64,000 bases of DNA. It comes from Citrobacter freundii. GTDB lineage: Bacteria; Bacteroidota; Bacteroidia; Chitinophagales; Chitinophagaceae. Where the stretch lies: positions 62,001 to 126,000 of the forward strand of contig QFQQ01000001.1 in assembly GCA_003243445.1 (NCBI GenBank), written 5' to 3'. The translations under genes were made by a program, and so were the position numbers. Below the pieces are notes generated by a model. That model did not search any database, was not told where the DNA came from, and worked only from the letters and a program-made list of their open reading frames with translations. This document shows positions 9,138 to 16,928 of this stretch, piece after piece (within the stretch, counting starts at the first letter, position 1; each line of letters opens with the position of its first letter).

Positions 9138-9757
9138 AAGCGCATATTTTGTGGTCCACGTAAGCCAAGTATCATGCCTCTAAAATCCAATTTTATCATA
9201 CAGATCTGCCAATAAGGCCCAATTTATCAACCACAAAGCGTTTGTTTAACGCTACCAACCGGTTCCGCCCTGATCGGGGTTTGTGCCGTTAAACAAACTT
9301 TAACAATTAGCACAATACTCTTCTTTTTCAGTTTCAAAAAGAGTAGACAATTATCCACATATATCACAGCCGATTTTCATAAAAATTCGCTTCGAACCAG
9401 GAACAGGCTTTACTGTCTGCACTTTAAACTTTCAATCCTCTGCTTCAAAATAAATCATAGCTTTAATTAACCTGACTTGCCAGTTAACGTATTATAGTAG
9501 TTCGATGGCCGATGCCCGATGGCTGATGGCCGACTTAACGCCATAGAAGGGACATAATTCGCTAATACAGCGATGAAATGGTCCACAAGATGCAGGACCT
9601 TCGGCCCAAAGACATGAAATCGGCCATCGGCAATCAAACTGCTCTGAGGCTATAACCAGCAAGTTGAGTTAATTAATGTTTATCCTGCTCAACTTTTACC
9701 GGGCCAACCTGTTTTAATAAGGCAGGATGCTTATCTTATTACTAAAAATTCATCAAC
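9138..9757. other. 620-nt gap between divergent genes
   Basis: This gap separates the barrel protein (-) and the TetR gene (+). It holds the family C palindromic element at 9471-9670 and otherwise AT-rich sequence. I see no gene, RNA or clear promoter match. Confidence 0.6.
9471..9670. repeat. Intergenic element, family C (copy 1)
   Basis: The left arm ACTTGCCAGTTAACGTATTA.. followed by GATGGCCGATGCCCGATGGC.. (9471-9533) is the approximate reverse complement of a right arm with CGGCCATCGG.. and TATAACCAGCAAGTTGAG ending at 9670. The middle part (GCGATGAAATGGTCCACAAGATG) is shared with 34326-34440, where the same order of motifs occurs next to a GCCATCAGCCATC tandem. No coding capacity. Confidence 0.7.
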
Positions 9758-10417
9758 ATGGAACAGGCACAGGAAACCTTTTCTGCAGCAACAGATAGCC
9801 GGATCATCCAGGCTTATAAAGAGTATCTGCTTAATTACGGATATCAACCCGCTTCTGTCTACAAATTTGCCGCGGAGCTCGGCATTTCCGAAGATGAGTT
9901 TTACAAGCACTTCGGCTCTTTTGACGGCATTGAGAACAGCATCTGGAAAGAGTTTATCAACAACACTATTCAGGCACTTGAACGGGATGAAGCTTTCGCT
10001 TCTTTTTCATCAAAAGATAAAATACTGACATTCTATTTCGCCCTGTTTGAAGAACTGAAAAAGTCAAGAAGCTTTGTATTGCTTCAATTAAAGAACCACC
10101 GGAAACTTGAATTCACGCCAACATTTCTGAAAGAGTTCCGTTCAACCTTTGAAAAGTTCATTTCAGGAATTTTGGAAGAAGGTAAAGCATCGGGTGAAGT
10201 TGCGAGGCGTCCGTTCTTTGATAAACGGTACGCCGGTGTATTCTGGTTCCATCTCGGCTTCCTGCTTCTGTTCTGGCGCGATGATAACAGCGCTGGTTTT
10301 GAAAAAACGGATGCCGCTATTGAAAAATCCGTCAACCTTGCATTTGACCTGATAGGTAAAGGTGCATTCGATTCTGTTGTTGATTTTGCTAAATTCCTCT
10401 ATCAAACAAAAGCGTAA
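9758..10417 (+). CDS. TetR-family transcriptional regulator
   Basis: A 219-residue regulator. The N-terminal helix-turn-helix is recognisable (IIQAYKEYLLNYGYQPASVY then FAAELGISEDEFYKHFGS, residues 18-55), with the YxHF-type recognition end of TetR proteins. The remaining 150 residues are helical and form the ligand/dimer domain. The stop TAA (10415-10417) shares a base with the ATG of the next gene, so the two are translationally coupled. TetR plus ABC1-kinase pairs recur in Bacteroidota, from memory. The DNA-binding helix is slightly degenerate, and ligand and targets are unknown. Confidence 0.8.
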   Translation: MEQAQETFSAATDSRIIQAYKEYLLNYGYQPASVYKFAAELGISEDEFYKHFGSFDGIENSIWKEFINNTIQALERDEAFASFSSKDKILTFYFALFEELKKSRSFVLLQLKNHRKLEFTPTFLKEFRSTFEKFISGILEEGKASGEVARRPFFDKRYAGVFWFHLGFLLLFWRDDNSAGFEKTDAAIEKSVNLAFDLIGKGAFDSVVDFAKFLYQTKA

Positions 10418-11736
10418 TGGAAGAATCCGTTAATAAGAGAACGAACACAGAGTTTGAAAAGATCCCGGTAACGAAAGTGCAGCGTGCGTCAAAGTTTGTG
10501 ACTACCGGCGTAAAGATAGGTTCCAATTACCTGAAGCATTATGCAAAGAAGCTCGTAAACCCTGATCTTACAAAGGAGCAATTGCATGAAGACAATGCGC
10601 GTGATATTTATAATTCGCTTTCCGAATTAAAAGGAAGTGCATTAAAGGTTGCGCAAATGCTGAGCATGGATAAAAACCTTTTGCCCGCAGCATATCAGCA
10701 GCAATTTGCAATGGCGCAATACAGCGCACCGCCGCTATCCTACCCGCTTGTCGTGCGCACGTTTCAAAAACATTTTGGCAAAACACCAGACCAGATCTTT
10801 GATACGTTCACCCGCAATGCCAGCAATGCAGCTTCTATGGGCCAGGTGCACCAGGCAACGCTGGGCGATAAGAAACTGGCGGTAAAGATCCAGTACCCTG
10901 GCATTGCAGATAGCGTACGCTCTGATCTTGCCATGGTGAAACCTATCGCGCTTTCCATGTTCAAAATAAATCCCATCGAGTACGATGAATACATGAAAGA
11001 GGTGGAGATGCGGATGATGGAAGAAACGGATTACGAACTGGAGTTGAAACGCTCCGTGGAGATCTCAGAACAAACGGCACATATTCCTAATCTTCATTTT
11101 GCAAAATACTATCCGGAGCTTTCCTGCAGTAAGATCCTTACAATGGATTGGATGGAAGGAAAACCGTTTGGAGAGGTAAAAATTGCTGATCTCCCCGGAA
11201 ATTCAAATCAGATAATCGGTCAGGCACTTTGGGATTTTTATGATTTCCAGATACACCAACTGAAAGCAGTCCATGCAGATCCACATCCCGGTAATTTCAT
11301 CATCACACCTGATCACAAACTGGGCATCATCGATTTCGGTTGCGTTAAAGTAATTCCACCGGCATTCTATGATACTTATTTTCAACTCATGGATCCTTTC
11401 CTGCCTGGTGACCAGGAGAGAATGACCAGACTATTCTATGAACTGCGTTTTATTTACGCTGATGATACGGCGGCAGAAAAGCAATTCTTCACAGAAGTAT
11501 TTGCGAAGCTGGTAGAGCTGCTGGCAAGACCATTTGCCTCCTCCGTATTTGATTTCAGTGATGCGGGTTATTTTGAAGAAGTTTATAAATTCGGAGAAGA
11601 GCTGTCGGCAATGAAGGCATTCCGTGATTCAAAAAAAGTACGTGGCTTGAGGGACGCATTGTATATCAACCGGACCTATTTCGGATTATACAATATGCTG
11701 CATGAGCTGAAAGCAAAGATCAAAACAGGCCGGTAA
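10417..11736 (+). CDS. ABC1/UbiB (AarF) family atypical kinase
   Basis: A 439-residue member of the ABC1/AarF/UbiB family of atypical kinases or ATPases, which act in isoprenoid-lipid and quinone metabolism. Visible motifs are the A-rich loop NAASMGQVH (137-145), the ATP lysine in LAVKIQYPG (K157), the catalytic loop HADPHPGN (286-293, D288) and IIDFG (304-308). The family's KxGQ extension motif appears as KVAQ (77-80), with Ala in place of Gly. It lacks the C-terminal transmembrane helices of proteobacterial UbiB. It overlaps the TetR gene by one base. A ubiB symbol is not justified because Bacteroidota use menaquinone and the substrate is unknown. Confidence 0.88.
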   Translation: MEESVNKRTNTEFEKIPVTKVQRASKFVTTGVKIGSNYLKHYAKKLVNPDLTKEQLHEDNARDIYNSLSELKGSALKVAQMLSMDKNLLPAAYQQQFAMAQYSAPPLSYPLVVRTFQKHFGKTPDQIFDTFTRNASNAASMGQVHQATLGDKKLAVKIQYPGIADSVRSDLAMVKPIALSMFKINPIEYDEYMKEVEMRMMEETDYELELKRSVEISEQTAHIPNLHFAKYYPELSCSKILTMDWMEGKPFGEVKIADLPGNSNQIIGQALWDFYDFQIHQLKAVHADPHPGNFIITPDHKLGIIDFGCVKVIPPAFYDTYFQLMDPFLPGDQERMTRLFYELRFIYADDTAAEKQFFTEVFAKLVELLARPFASSVFDFSDAGYFEEVYKFGEELSAMKAFRDSKKVRGLRDALYINRTYFGLYNMLHELKAKIKTGR

Positions 11737-11774
11737 TTTTTCGTATATTAGTTTGAATTAACCAAAGATCTGTT

Positions 11775-12146
11775 ATGAGAGCAATACTTATACTTCTTGC
11801 CTGCTCCGTAATGTTATCACTGTCTCCCGTAAAAAAAACGGAGAAAACTTATTACTATTATTGTTTCTCAAAATCCGGGAATATGGCTGCGGACGGCACT
11901 CCGATCAAGCAAACGATCATGTATAATAAGATCTGCAGCATGTCCACCGACGACAATTCCGAGCTCAAGCTGAAAGCAAAGCAATGGGGCGACTGGGTGG
12001 AAAGCCGTTGCGTCAGCAAGATCAAATGCACCAGTGATACCCATCTTTATGAAACCGAAGAGAAAGCAGAGAAAGCCTATGGAGGATTCCTGTCTTTTTA
12101 CGGAGATACCAGCAAATACACATTACAGCTTGTTGATTTCCGCTGA
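11775..12146 (+). CDS. Small secreted protein of unknown function
   Basis: A 123-residue protein with an N-terminal hydrophobic signal segment (MRAILILLACSVMLSLSP) followed by a Lys/Tyr-rich soluble domain with four cysteines (YYCFS, KICSM, SRCVS, KIKCT). These could form disulfides in the periplasm. The ATG at 11775 is 38 nt after the kinase stop, so it may share that transcript. I recognise no family. Confidence 0.6.
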   Translation: MRAILILLACSVMLSLSPVKKTEKTYYYYCFSKSGNMAADGTPIKQTIMYNKICSMSTDDNSELKLKAKQWGDWVESRCVSKIKCTSDTHLYETEEKAEKAYGGFLSFYGDTSKYTLQLVDFR

Positions 12147-12173
12147 CAGCCATTGCTTCTTCTTTTGAAAATT

Positions 12174-12785
12174 CTAAAGAAAAAGCAATTGCCTTAACTG
12201 CGCTATCGCTGCCGGGAATCCGGGCGTATCCTTTTCTTTTAATGCATCCAGTAAACCTGCAGCCCGAAGTTCCGGCATGCCGGTATAAGACCACATAGAA
12301 ATGGTGATGCAGGCTTTGTTATAGATCACTTTGTCGTCACTCTCCAGGCAATCGATCACAAAATTCCGGGCGGACATATTATCCTTAAAATCCTGAAGCG
12401 CAGCAAAGATCTCATCAAGGTATTGATCCCGGTGACAAAGAAAGATCTGGTAGATGATCGCGAAACTTTTTTCGTAGCCTTTCATCGTCCACAACAGGCC
12501 GGCAAAGACGATCTTTCGTGCGGGCGATGCGGCTTGCATTTTGGCAAACAGCAATTGATCTACATCACCATATCCATGAAAAATAAGATCATTGACGGCA
12601 AAGCGTAGATTGGTCGGGTTTGTTTCTTTGTCGATACTTCTGAGCGCGCTATCCACCACATCCCTGCTCCATGCCGCTTCTTCAGCGGCGGTGGCGTTGT
12701 AAATATCGCCAAAGCCATCTTTATAAATGTACAGCGTGTTACCGCCATTCATCATGTAAAGTTCTTTGGATGTAAATTGTGACAT
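12174..12785 (-). CDS. Unrecognised cytoplasmic protein, helical repeat-like
   Basis: A 203-residue protein without signal peptide or membrane segment. The C-terminal two thirds are amphipathic helices (RKIVFAGLLWTMKGYEKSF, then FAALQDFKDNMSARNFVIDC) of the kind seen in HEAT-like repeats. It starts at the ATG at 12783-12785 and is followed on the same strand by nothing related. The next upstream gene (12827-13192) is 41 nt away, so the two may be co-transcribed. Codon use looks like that of its neighbours. I cannot assign a function. Confidence 0.65.
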   Translation of the reverse strand: MSQFTSKELYMMNGGNTLYIYKDGFGDIYNATAAEEAAWSRDVVDSALRSIDKETNPTNLRFAVNDLIFHGYGDVDQLLFAKMQAASPARKIVFAGLLWTMKGYEKSFAIIYQIFLCHRDQYLDEIFAALQDFKDNMSARNFVIDCLESDDKVIYNKACITISMWSYTGMPELRAAGLLDALKEKDTPGFPAAIAQLRQLLFL

Positions 12786-12826
12786 AGAGAACGGTTTTAC
12801 TCAATGCTGCAGTCCTGCAGTATTTA

Positions 12827-13192
12827 TCAGTTGAGATTAAACGGAAGATCATATTCTTTCACCACCGGTTCATCTTTGCTTCTCACTTTCACTTCGATCT
12901 TTGCTTTCAAAGGCTGACCGGTAACGAGATAATATTTGATGAACCGGTCTTCATATACAGTCCATGAAGCATCCGCCAACAGGTATTCTGTAACACCAGC
13001 TTTCTTTGCCGCATATGCCCAGCGCTCAACATGCAGCGGTTCAAAATTGATGAAATGACCGGAGCAGAAAACCTGCAGACCGGGCAGGGATTTGTTTCCC
13101 ATTTCGGTATTATGCGATACGGATACGGCGATCACAGAGTTGTCCTCCAGGTCGCGAACTTCCCATTCGTCAATGGTTGTTTTAACATTCAT
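12827..13192 (-). CDS. Unrecognised small protein
   Basis: A 121-residue soluble protein, mostly beta-like (DEWEVRDLEDNSVIAVSVSH, then KAKIEVKVRSKDEPVV at the end). It starts at ATG 13190-13192 and ends 41 nt before the gene at 12785, which suggests a two-gene unit. I recognise no motif. It could be a small beta-sandwich protein, but this is only an impression from strand periodicity. Confidence 0.6.
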   Translation of the reverse strand: MNVKTTIDEWEVRDLEDNSVIAVSVSHNTEMGNKSLPGLQVFCSGHFINFEPLHVERWAYAAKKAGVTEYLLADASWTVYEDRFIKYYLVTGQPLKAKIEVKVRSKDEPVVKEYDLPFNLN

Positions 13193-13290
13193 ACTGATAA
13201 GATTTTGACGAAGGTAGTTGAGGCAGGAGGTGGGAAAAAGGAGTTTGGAGTGGATGGGGTTTTTGGGTGAGTGGATGGAGGGAGGGAGAA

Positions 13291-13367
13291 GATTCCAGAG
13301 GTTCCAGAGGTTCCAGAGGTTCCAGAGGTTCCAGAGGTTTGAGAGGTTTGAGAGGTTTGAGAGGTTT
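13291..13367 (+). repeat. Family D array: five TTCCAGAGG and three TTTGAGAGG units
   Basis: Eight head-to-tail 9-nt units, five of one subtype followed by three of another, end in GGTTTT. The segregation of subtypes suggests unit-by-unit slippage expansion. An opposite-sense cluster lies at 13780-13815, with the family E element between them. Confidence 0.85.
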
Positions 13368-13561
13368 TAAATTTGTTGGAATAGTTTACGAGAATATGCA
13401 TCGGCTTCGCCGAGGCCGACCTTTTAGTTGAAGGGTTGCCGCCTTCGGGAAGGGATAGCACTGACACGGTCCTGTAAAAAGCAATATAATGCTGATAGCG
13501 CGTATTATGTTCGGTCATTCATAACGGCAGCTTATGAGGAAGATGCCTTCAACTGCATATA

Positions 13562-13716
13562 GATCGCGCATTCCTCACCCACAATTAAAATTGTGTGCTA
13601 GCTGCGTCTCAAAATAACAGATCATTATTCCTATAGCAACTCGCTTTGGATAATTTTCCGAATTCAGGATGGTCGTTTAGCCCACAATTTTAATTGTGGG
13701 TGAGGAGTGCGCGATC
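13562..13716. repeat. Palindromic element, family E (copy 1, intact)
   Basis: Terminal inverted repeats of 34 nt, 13562-13595 and 13683-13716, differ at one position. They enclose an 87-nt interior. The ends contain CCTCACCCACAATTAAAATT. The whole interior matches 18662-18746 in reverse complement, which makes this one of two copies in the window. No coding capacity. Size and structure resemble a MITE or a large REP-like palindrome. No target duplication was recognised. Confidence 0.85.
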
Positions 13717-13779
13717 ATAGTTTGTGATAGGCCGCTAACACATAACCTTTCATAAACTGAATATGCTTTTTGAAGGACA

Positions 13780-13815
13780 CCTCCCAAACCTCTCAAACCT
13801 CTGAAACCTCCCTCC
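13780..13815 (-). repeat. Family D arm abutting the stop of the DUF4965 gene
   Basis: CCTCCCAAACCTCTCAAACC.. units of 9 nt end at 13815, the base before the stop codon complement at 13816-13818. On the transcribed strand the array therefore begins immediately after the stop codon. Confidence 0.8.
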
Positions 13816-16260
13816 TTATTTCAACTTCTCATACAACAACTTCATATAATACCCCCCCACAACACTCCTCGCCTGAAAGCCGACCTGTCTCCCGTCTGTC
13901 GTTTCATGCCAGTCGGAAAGTGGCACCCGCGTAGGCGTTTCGTGTACATATTTTGTGATCGGTGCGAGTAGTGCATCGAAATCATTTTTGTTGTCGGCCA
14001 ATACTGCGGTCCATAAGATCCAGTCGCTTTTGGTATAGGTTTTACGGCTGTCGAGCGGAAGGCCGTAGGTATTTTGTTTTTTCAGGTAATAGGCAATTTC
14101 TTTTTGAGCCACTTCTTTGGGGAATAAATTCAGACCAAGCACTTTGTCCCAAACGAGATTATACTTCTGGCTCCATGTATTGTTTTTGTCAAAAGTAAGT
14201 GCATAGTGATCACCTTCATCAGCCATTTGCATCCAGCGTTTTGCCATGCCGGAGGCGGTATCGCTGTATCGCGCCGCCACCTCTTTTTCCCCGAGCATAT
14301 CCGCCAGCAGGCTGTAACATTTGATGCCAACGATCGCTTTTACGGAAAGATTAGCATTGCGTGCGAGGTGGCCGGCAAAATCATCTGTGCAAAGCTGATT
14401 TTTGGGATCAAAGCCATCAGTGACCAGGAAATTCACCCATTGGGTAAGCGTCTTCCAGTGTTTTTTTGCATAGCCGGCATTGCCTTCTGCTTTTGCAATA
14501 GCTGCGGCAAGAATGACCATATTGCCGGACTCTTCCACCGGCATGTCTTCTCCGTAGGTCTGTCCATTTGCGATGGGATAAGTACCGAGATCATGCGCGG
14601 CAAAAGGCTTTGCCCATTTTCCGCTTTCGCTGTAATAGAAGATGCCGTTCATCATACCCTTTAACAGATCAGGATTATAGGCAAGATACATCGGCGCTGA
14701 AGGATAAGTGATATCAACCGTGTTGATGGACCCATTGCTGAAATTTTCTTTTGACAAGAACAACAGCTCACCCTGCGGGCTCTTCACCAGCTTATGCGCT
14801 GCAATGCTTTGCCTGTACGACAGCACACAAAGATCTGCATAATCTTTACCGCCTGCTTTTTCAAGATCAGTATACAGCTTCTCATTGAACGCTTCACATT
14901 GTTTGATGACTGCTGCGTATTGTTGTGATGCAGCCTGCAACTCAGATTCAATCGTAGCGCCATACTCCGTCTTCCACCATGGTTTCAGGTTCTGGTTAAA
15001 ATACTGAACGGAATACAGATCATCATAACCAAGCAGGAATACCTGCCTTTTTGCATTGCCGTCAACTTTACCAAGCCCAGCCACGGCATTCAGGAAAATA
15101 TCTGTTCCCTGTTTTTGACGTGAACCTGTATATCGGCCTTTGATAAACGAGGATACCACCGAATCTTTTCCTGATATGAATTGCTTCACACCGGCTGGTA
15201 CAGCAAAATACAGATAGCCCCAGTCGATCCGGAGATCATCTCCTTTTTTTGCAAGCACGGGCTGATCTGTTGTACCAACTTTTAATACGCTTAATCCTTT
15301 CTGATCTGCTGCTGCAGCAGACAGGTTCTGCCGTGGAGAATTAGCAGCAATAGAACCGGCTGCACCAAAGTACAGATCCACTGTATGTGTTTTCTGATCG
15401 TTTGCTTTTACTTCATACGAAATATAAGAAACAGGTCTTGATAATAGTTTAAGATCATTGATGATCAGCGGCGAGGTGAAAGTGACCCGTGCATCAACAG
15501 GCCCGCATTTAAAATCATAAATGGTTTGCGTAGCATTGATGGTCACGCCGGTCTGTTGTGCTTCTTTTGCGCTCAGGTTAGCAGGCGGAGGTACTTCTTC
15601 CATCAAGCCAAGATCGAGATAAGCATCTCCGCCGGTATTGGTCACATGCATGGCCAATACATTCGTTCCTTTCACCAGGTTTTTGCGGAGAAGATCAGTG
15701 AGCTCGATATATTGATAACGGCTGATCACGGCATCAAACCGGTAGATCTCTTTGCCGTTCAGGTATACTTCAGCACCATCGTCATGTTTCAGTACTAGTG
15801 AAAGGTTTTTGAAATTCAGATCATTGATGGTAAATGTTCTTCTGAACCAGATCTCCCTGGTATCCCATTTTGTGCCGTTATTGTGATAAGGCAATACAAA
15901 TGGCGCGGCGCCAGAGCTCCAGGTTTTATCATTAAAGGAAACGGCTGCCCAGTCCTGCGCCGGTGTACCAGTTGTGTAACGCGCTGTGTAAGCTTTCTCT
16001 TCGCTGGTAGGCAGGATGGTCTTGTATTGTTTATCGTCCTTACCGATCACCCGGTATACCTGCCCGTCAACCTTCACCATTCCGATCAGCGGCTGGTTGG
16101 TGCCGGTCCAGTGTTTGGTAGGTGAGGCATTCAGCTGATCGGTGGTTGACCAGATACTGAAATAAGGATCATGCGTGATCAGCGGATAGGCGGGTGCTTT
16201 CTGCTGGGCAAAAGCGATCGTTGTAATCAAAATGGCAGACAACAGTAAGAATCGTTTCAT
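13816..16260 (-). CDS. DUF4964/DUF4965/DUF1793 protein (glutaminase A-like family)
   Basis: An exported protein of 814 residues from the ATG at 16258-16260, which gives a clean signal peptide (MKRFLLLSAILITTIAFAQQ). The frame continues 11 codons upstream but without such a signal. The order fits the GtaA-like architecture: an N-terminal DUF4964 part (PLITHDPYFSIWS), an inserted beta-sandwich resembling GH2 sugar-binding domains (EIWFRRTFTINDLNF to DAYLDLGLMEE), a DUF4965 region, and a C-terminal all-helical six-hairpin part (ESGNMVILAAAIAKAEGN, DWHETTDGRQVGFQARSV). Fungal relatives are described as glutaminases, but the helical barrel and sugar-binding insert look like glycoside hydrolase folds, so the activity in a sugar locus is open. 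It is 82 nt downstream of the thioredoxin-like gene. Confidence 0.75.
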   Translation of the reverse strand: MKRFLLLSAILITTIAFAQQKAPAYPLITHDPYFSIWSTTDQLNASPTKHWTGTNQPLIGMVKVDGQVYRVIGKDDKQYKTILPTSEEKAYTARYTTGTPAQDWAAVSFNDKTWSSGAAPFVLPYHNNGTKWDTREIWFRRTFTINDLNFKNLSLVLKHDDGAEVYLNGKEIYRFDAVISRYQYIELTDLLRKNLVKGTNVLAMHVTNTGGDAYLDLGLMEEVPPPANLSAKEAQQTGVTINATQTIYDFKCGPVDARVTFTSPLIINDLKLLSRPVSYISYEVKANDQKTHTVDLYFGAAGSIAANSPRQNLSAAAADQKGLSVLKVGTTDQPVLAKKGDDLRIDWGYLYFAVPAGVKQFISGKDSVVSSFIKGRYTGSRQKQGTDIFLNAVAGLGKVDGNAKRQVFLLGYDDLYSVQYFNQNLKPWWKTEYGATIESELQAASQQYAAVIKQCEAFNEKLYTDLEKAGGKDYADLCVLSYRQSIAAHKLVKSPQGELLFLSKENFSNGSINTVDITYPSAPMYLAYNPDLLKGMMNGIFYYSESGKWAKPFAAHDLGTYPIANGQTYGEDMPVEESGNMVILAAAIAKAEGNAGYAKKHWKTLTQWVNFLVTDGFDPKNQLCTDDFAGHLARNANLSVKAIVGIKCYSLLADMLGEKEVAARYSDTASGMAKRWMQMADEGDHYALTFDKNNTWSQKYNLVWDKVLGLNLFPKEVAQKEIAYYLKKQNTYGLPLDSRKTYTKSDWILWTAVLADNKNDFDALLAPITKYVHETPTRVPLSDWHETTDGRQVGFQARSVVGGYYMKLLYEKLK

Positions 16261-16342
16261 GATGTGGGTTTTATCAAAATGGTTGATTCCCATAAAAATA
16301 TCGCATTCTGTTTATACTGCAACGTTCACGAATCTCAGAAAC

Positions 16343-16867
16343 TCATCGTTTTGTCTCACTGATCTTTTTCAAAAACACCGGCAATTTCTGCTCATCATCC
16401 TCATAAAGCAGCAGCTTTCCCCCGGCGGAATACAGCATCAGTGAAGGATATTTCCTCGGGCCGAAACGGGTAATGAACTGGTTCTTTGTATCAAATAAAA
16501 GGGTAGTATTTTTCGCCTTTACCAATGAAGCGCCATGCTTTGAAAGGAATGTTTTCACCTGATCTTTTGCACCGAGGGTGATGAGATACAATTTTGCCTT
16601 CTGCAACTGGGGCTGATGCTTATCCAGGAATTCAATGGCATGCAGACAATGATCACATTCCGTATCGAAAAACACAAAGAAAGACGGTAAACCGGCAGTC
16701 AGATCTTTTTTAGTGAAGGCTGTACCGTTGGCTTTTTCAAAACTAAAATCGGGAATGATAGCTGCCGGAATTTGAGATTTACTTGTAATAACCATTAACA
16801 ATAACGGAAGCAAAAATTGCATCTTTAATGCCAGTCCCGGCAAGAAATATGTTGACTTTAATATCAT
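16343..16867 (-). CDS. Exported thioredoxin-like (redoxin) protein
   Basis: A thioredoxin-fold protein of about 174 residues. ATG codons at 16867 (MILKSTYF) and 16822 (MQFLLPLLLMV) both precede a hydrophobic signal segment ending at TSKSQ; the longer one is annotated because it supplies a positive charge. The domain has FFVFFDTECDHCLHAIEFLD with a CxxC-type active site (CDHC) and the KYPSLMLYSAGGK strand with the cis-proline loop. It probably acts as a periplasmic TlpA-like disulfide reductase, but CDHC does not reveal redox direction. It lies 61 nt after the GH172 stop on the same strand, so it may be part of the fructan transcript. Confidence 0.75.
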   Translation of the reverse strand: MILKSTYFLPGLALKMQFLLPLLLMVITSKSQIPAAIIPDFSFEKANGTAFTKKDLTAGLPSFFVFFDTECDHCLHAIEFLDKHQPQLQKAKLYLITLGAKDQVKTFLSKHGASLVKAKNTTLLFDTKNQFITRFGPRKYPSLMLYSAGGKLLLYEDDEQKLPVFLKKISETKR

Positions 16868-16928
16868 TGGATCCTGCAACAATTTTTATTCTTTCTTGAA
16901 CAAGATACTTCGTTCTTTCGTTACACCT

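Larger units (their letters stand above)
13193..13815. other. 623-nt repeat-filled gap
   Basis: This gap lies after the fructan locus and before the two small genes. It contains a family D array (13291-13367), a family E element (13562-13716) and a second family D arm of opposite sense (13780-13815) that begins directly at the stop codon of the 13816 gene. Open frames here translate the 9-nt units and are not genes. Confidence 0.75.

Noticed and set aside
13291..13367. Possible CRISPR array because of regular short repeats
   Set aside because: Units are 9 nt and contiguous with no spacers, and no cas genes are present.
13189..13518. Minus-strand open frame of 109 codons with a TSQTSGTSG repeat
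   Set aside because: It is the translation of the 9-nt family D units, has no protein-like ends and overlaps the start of a better gene.
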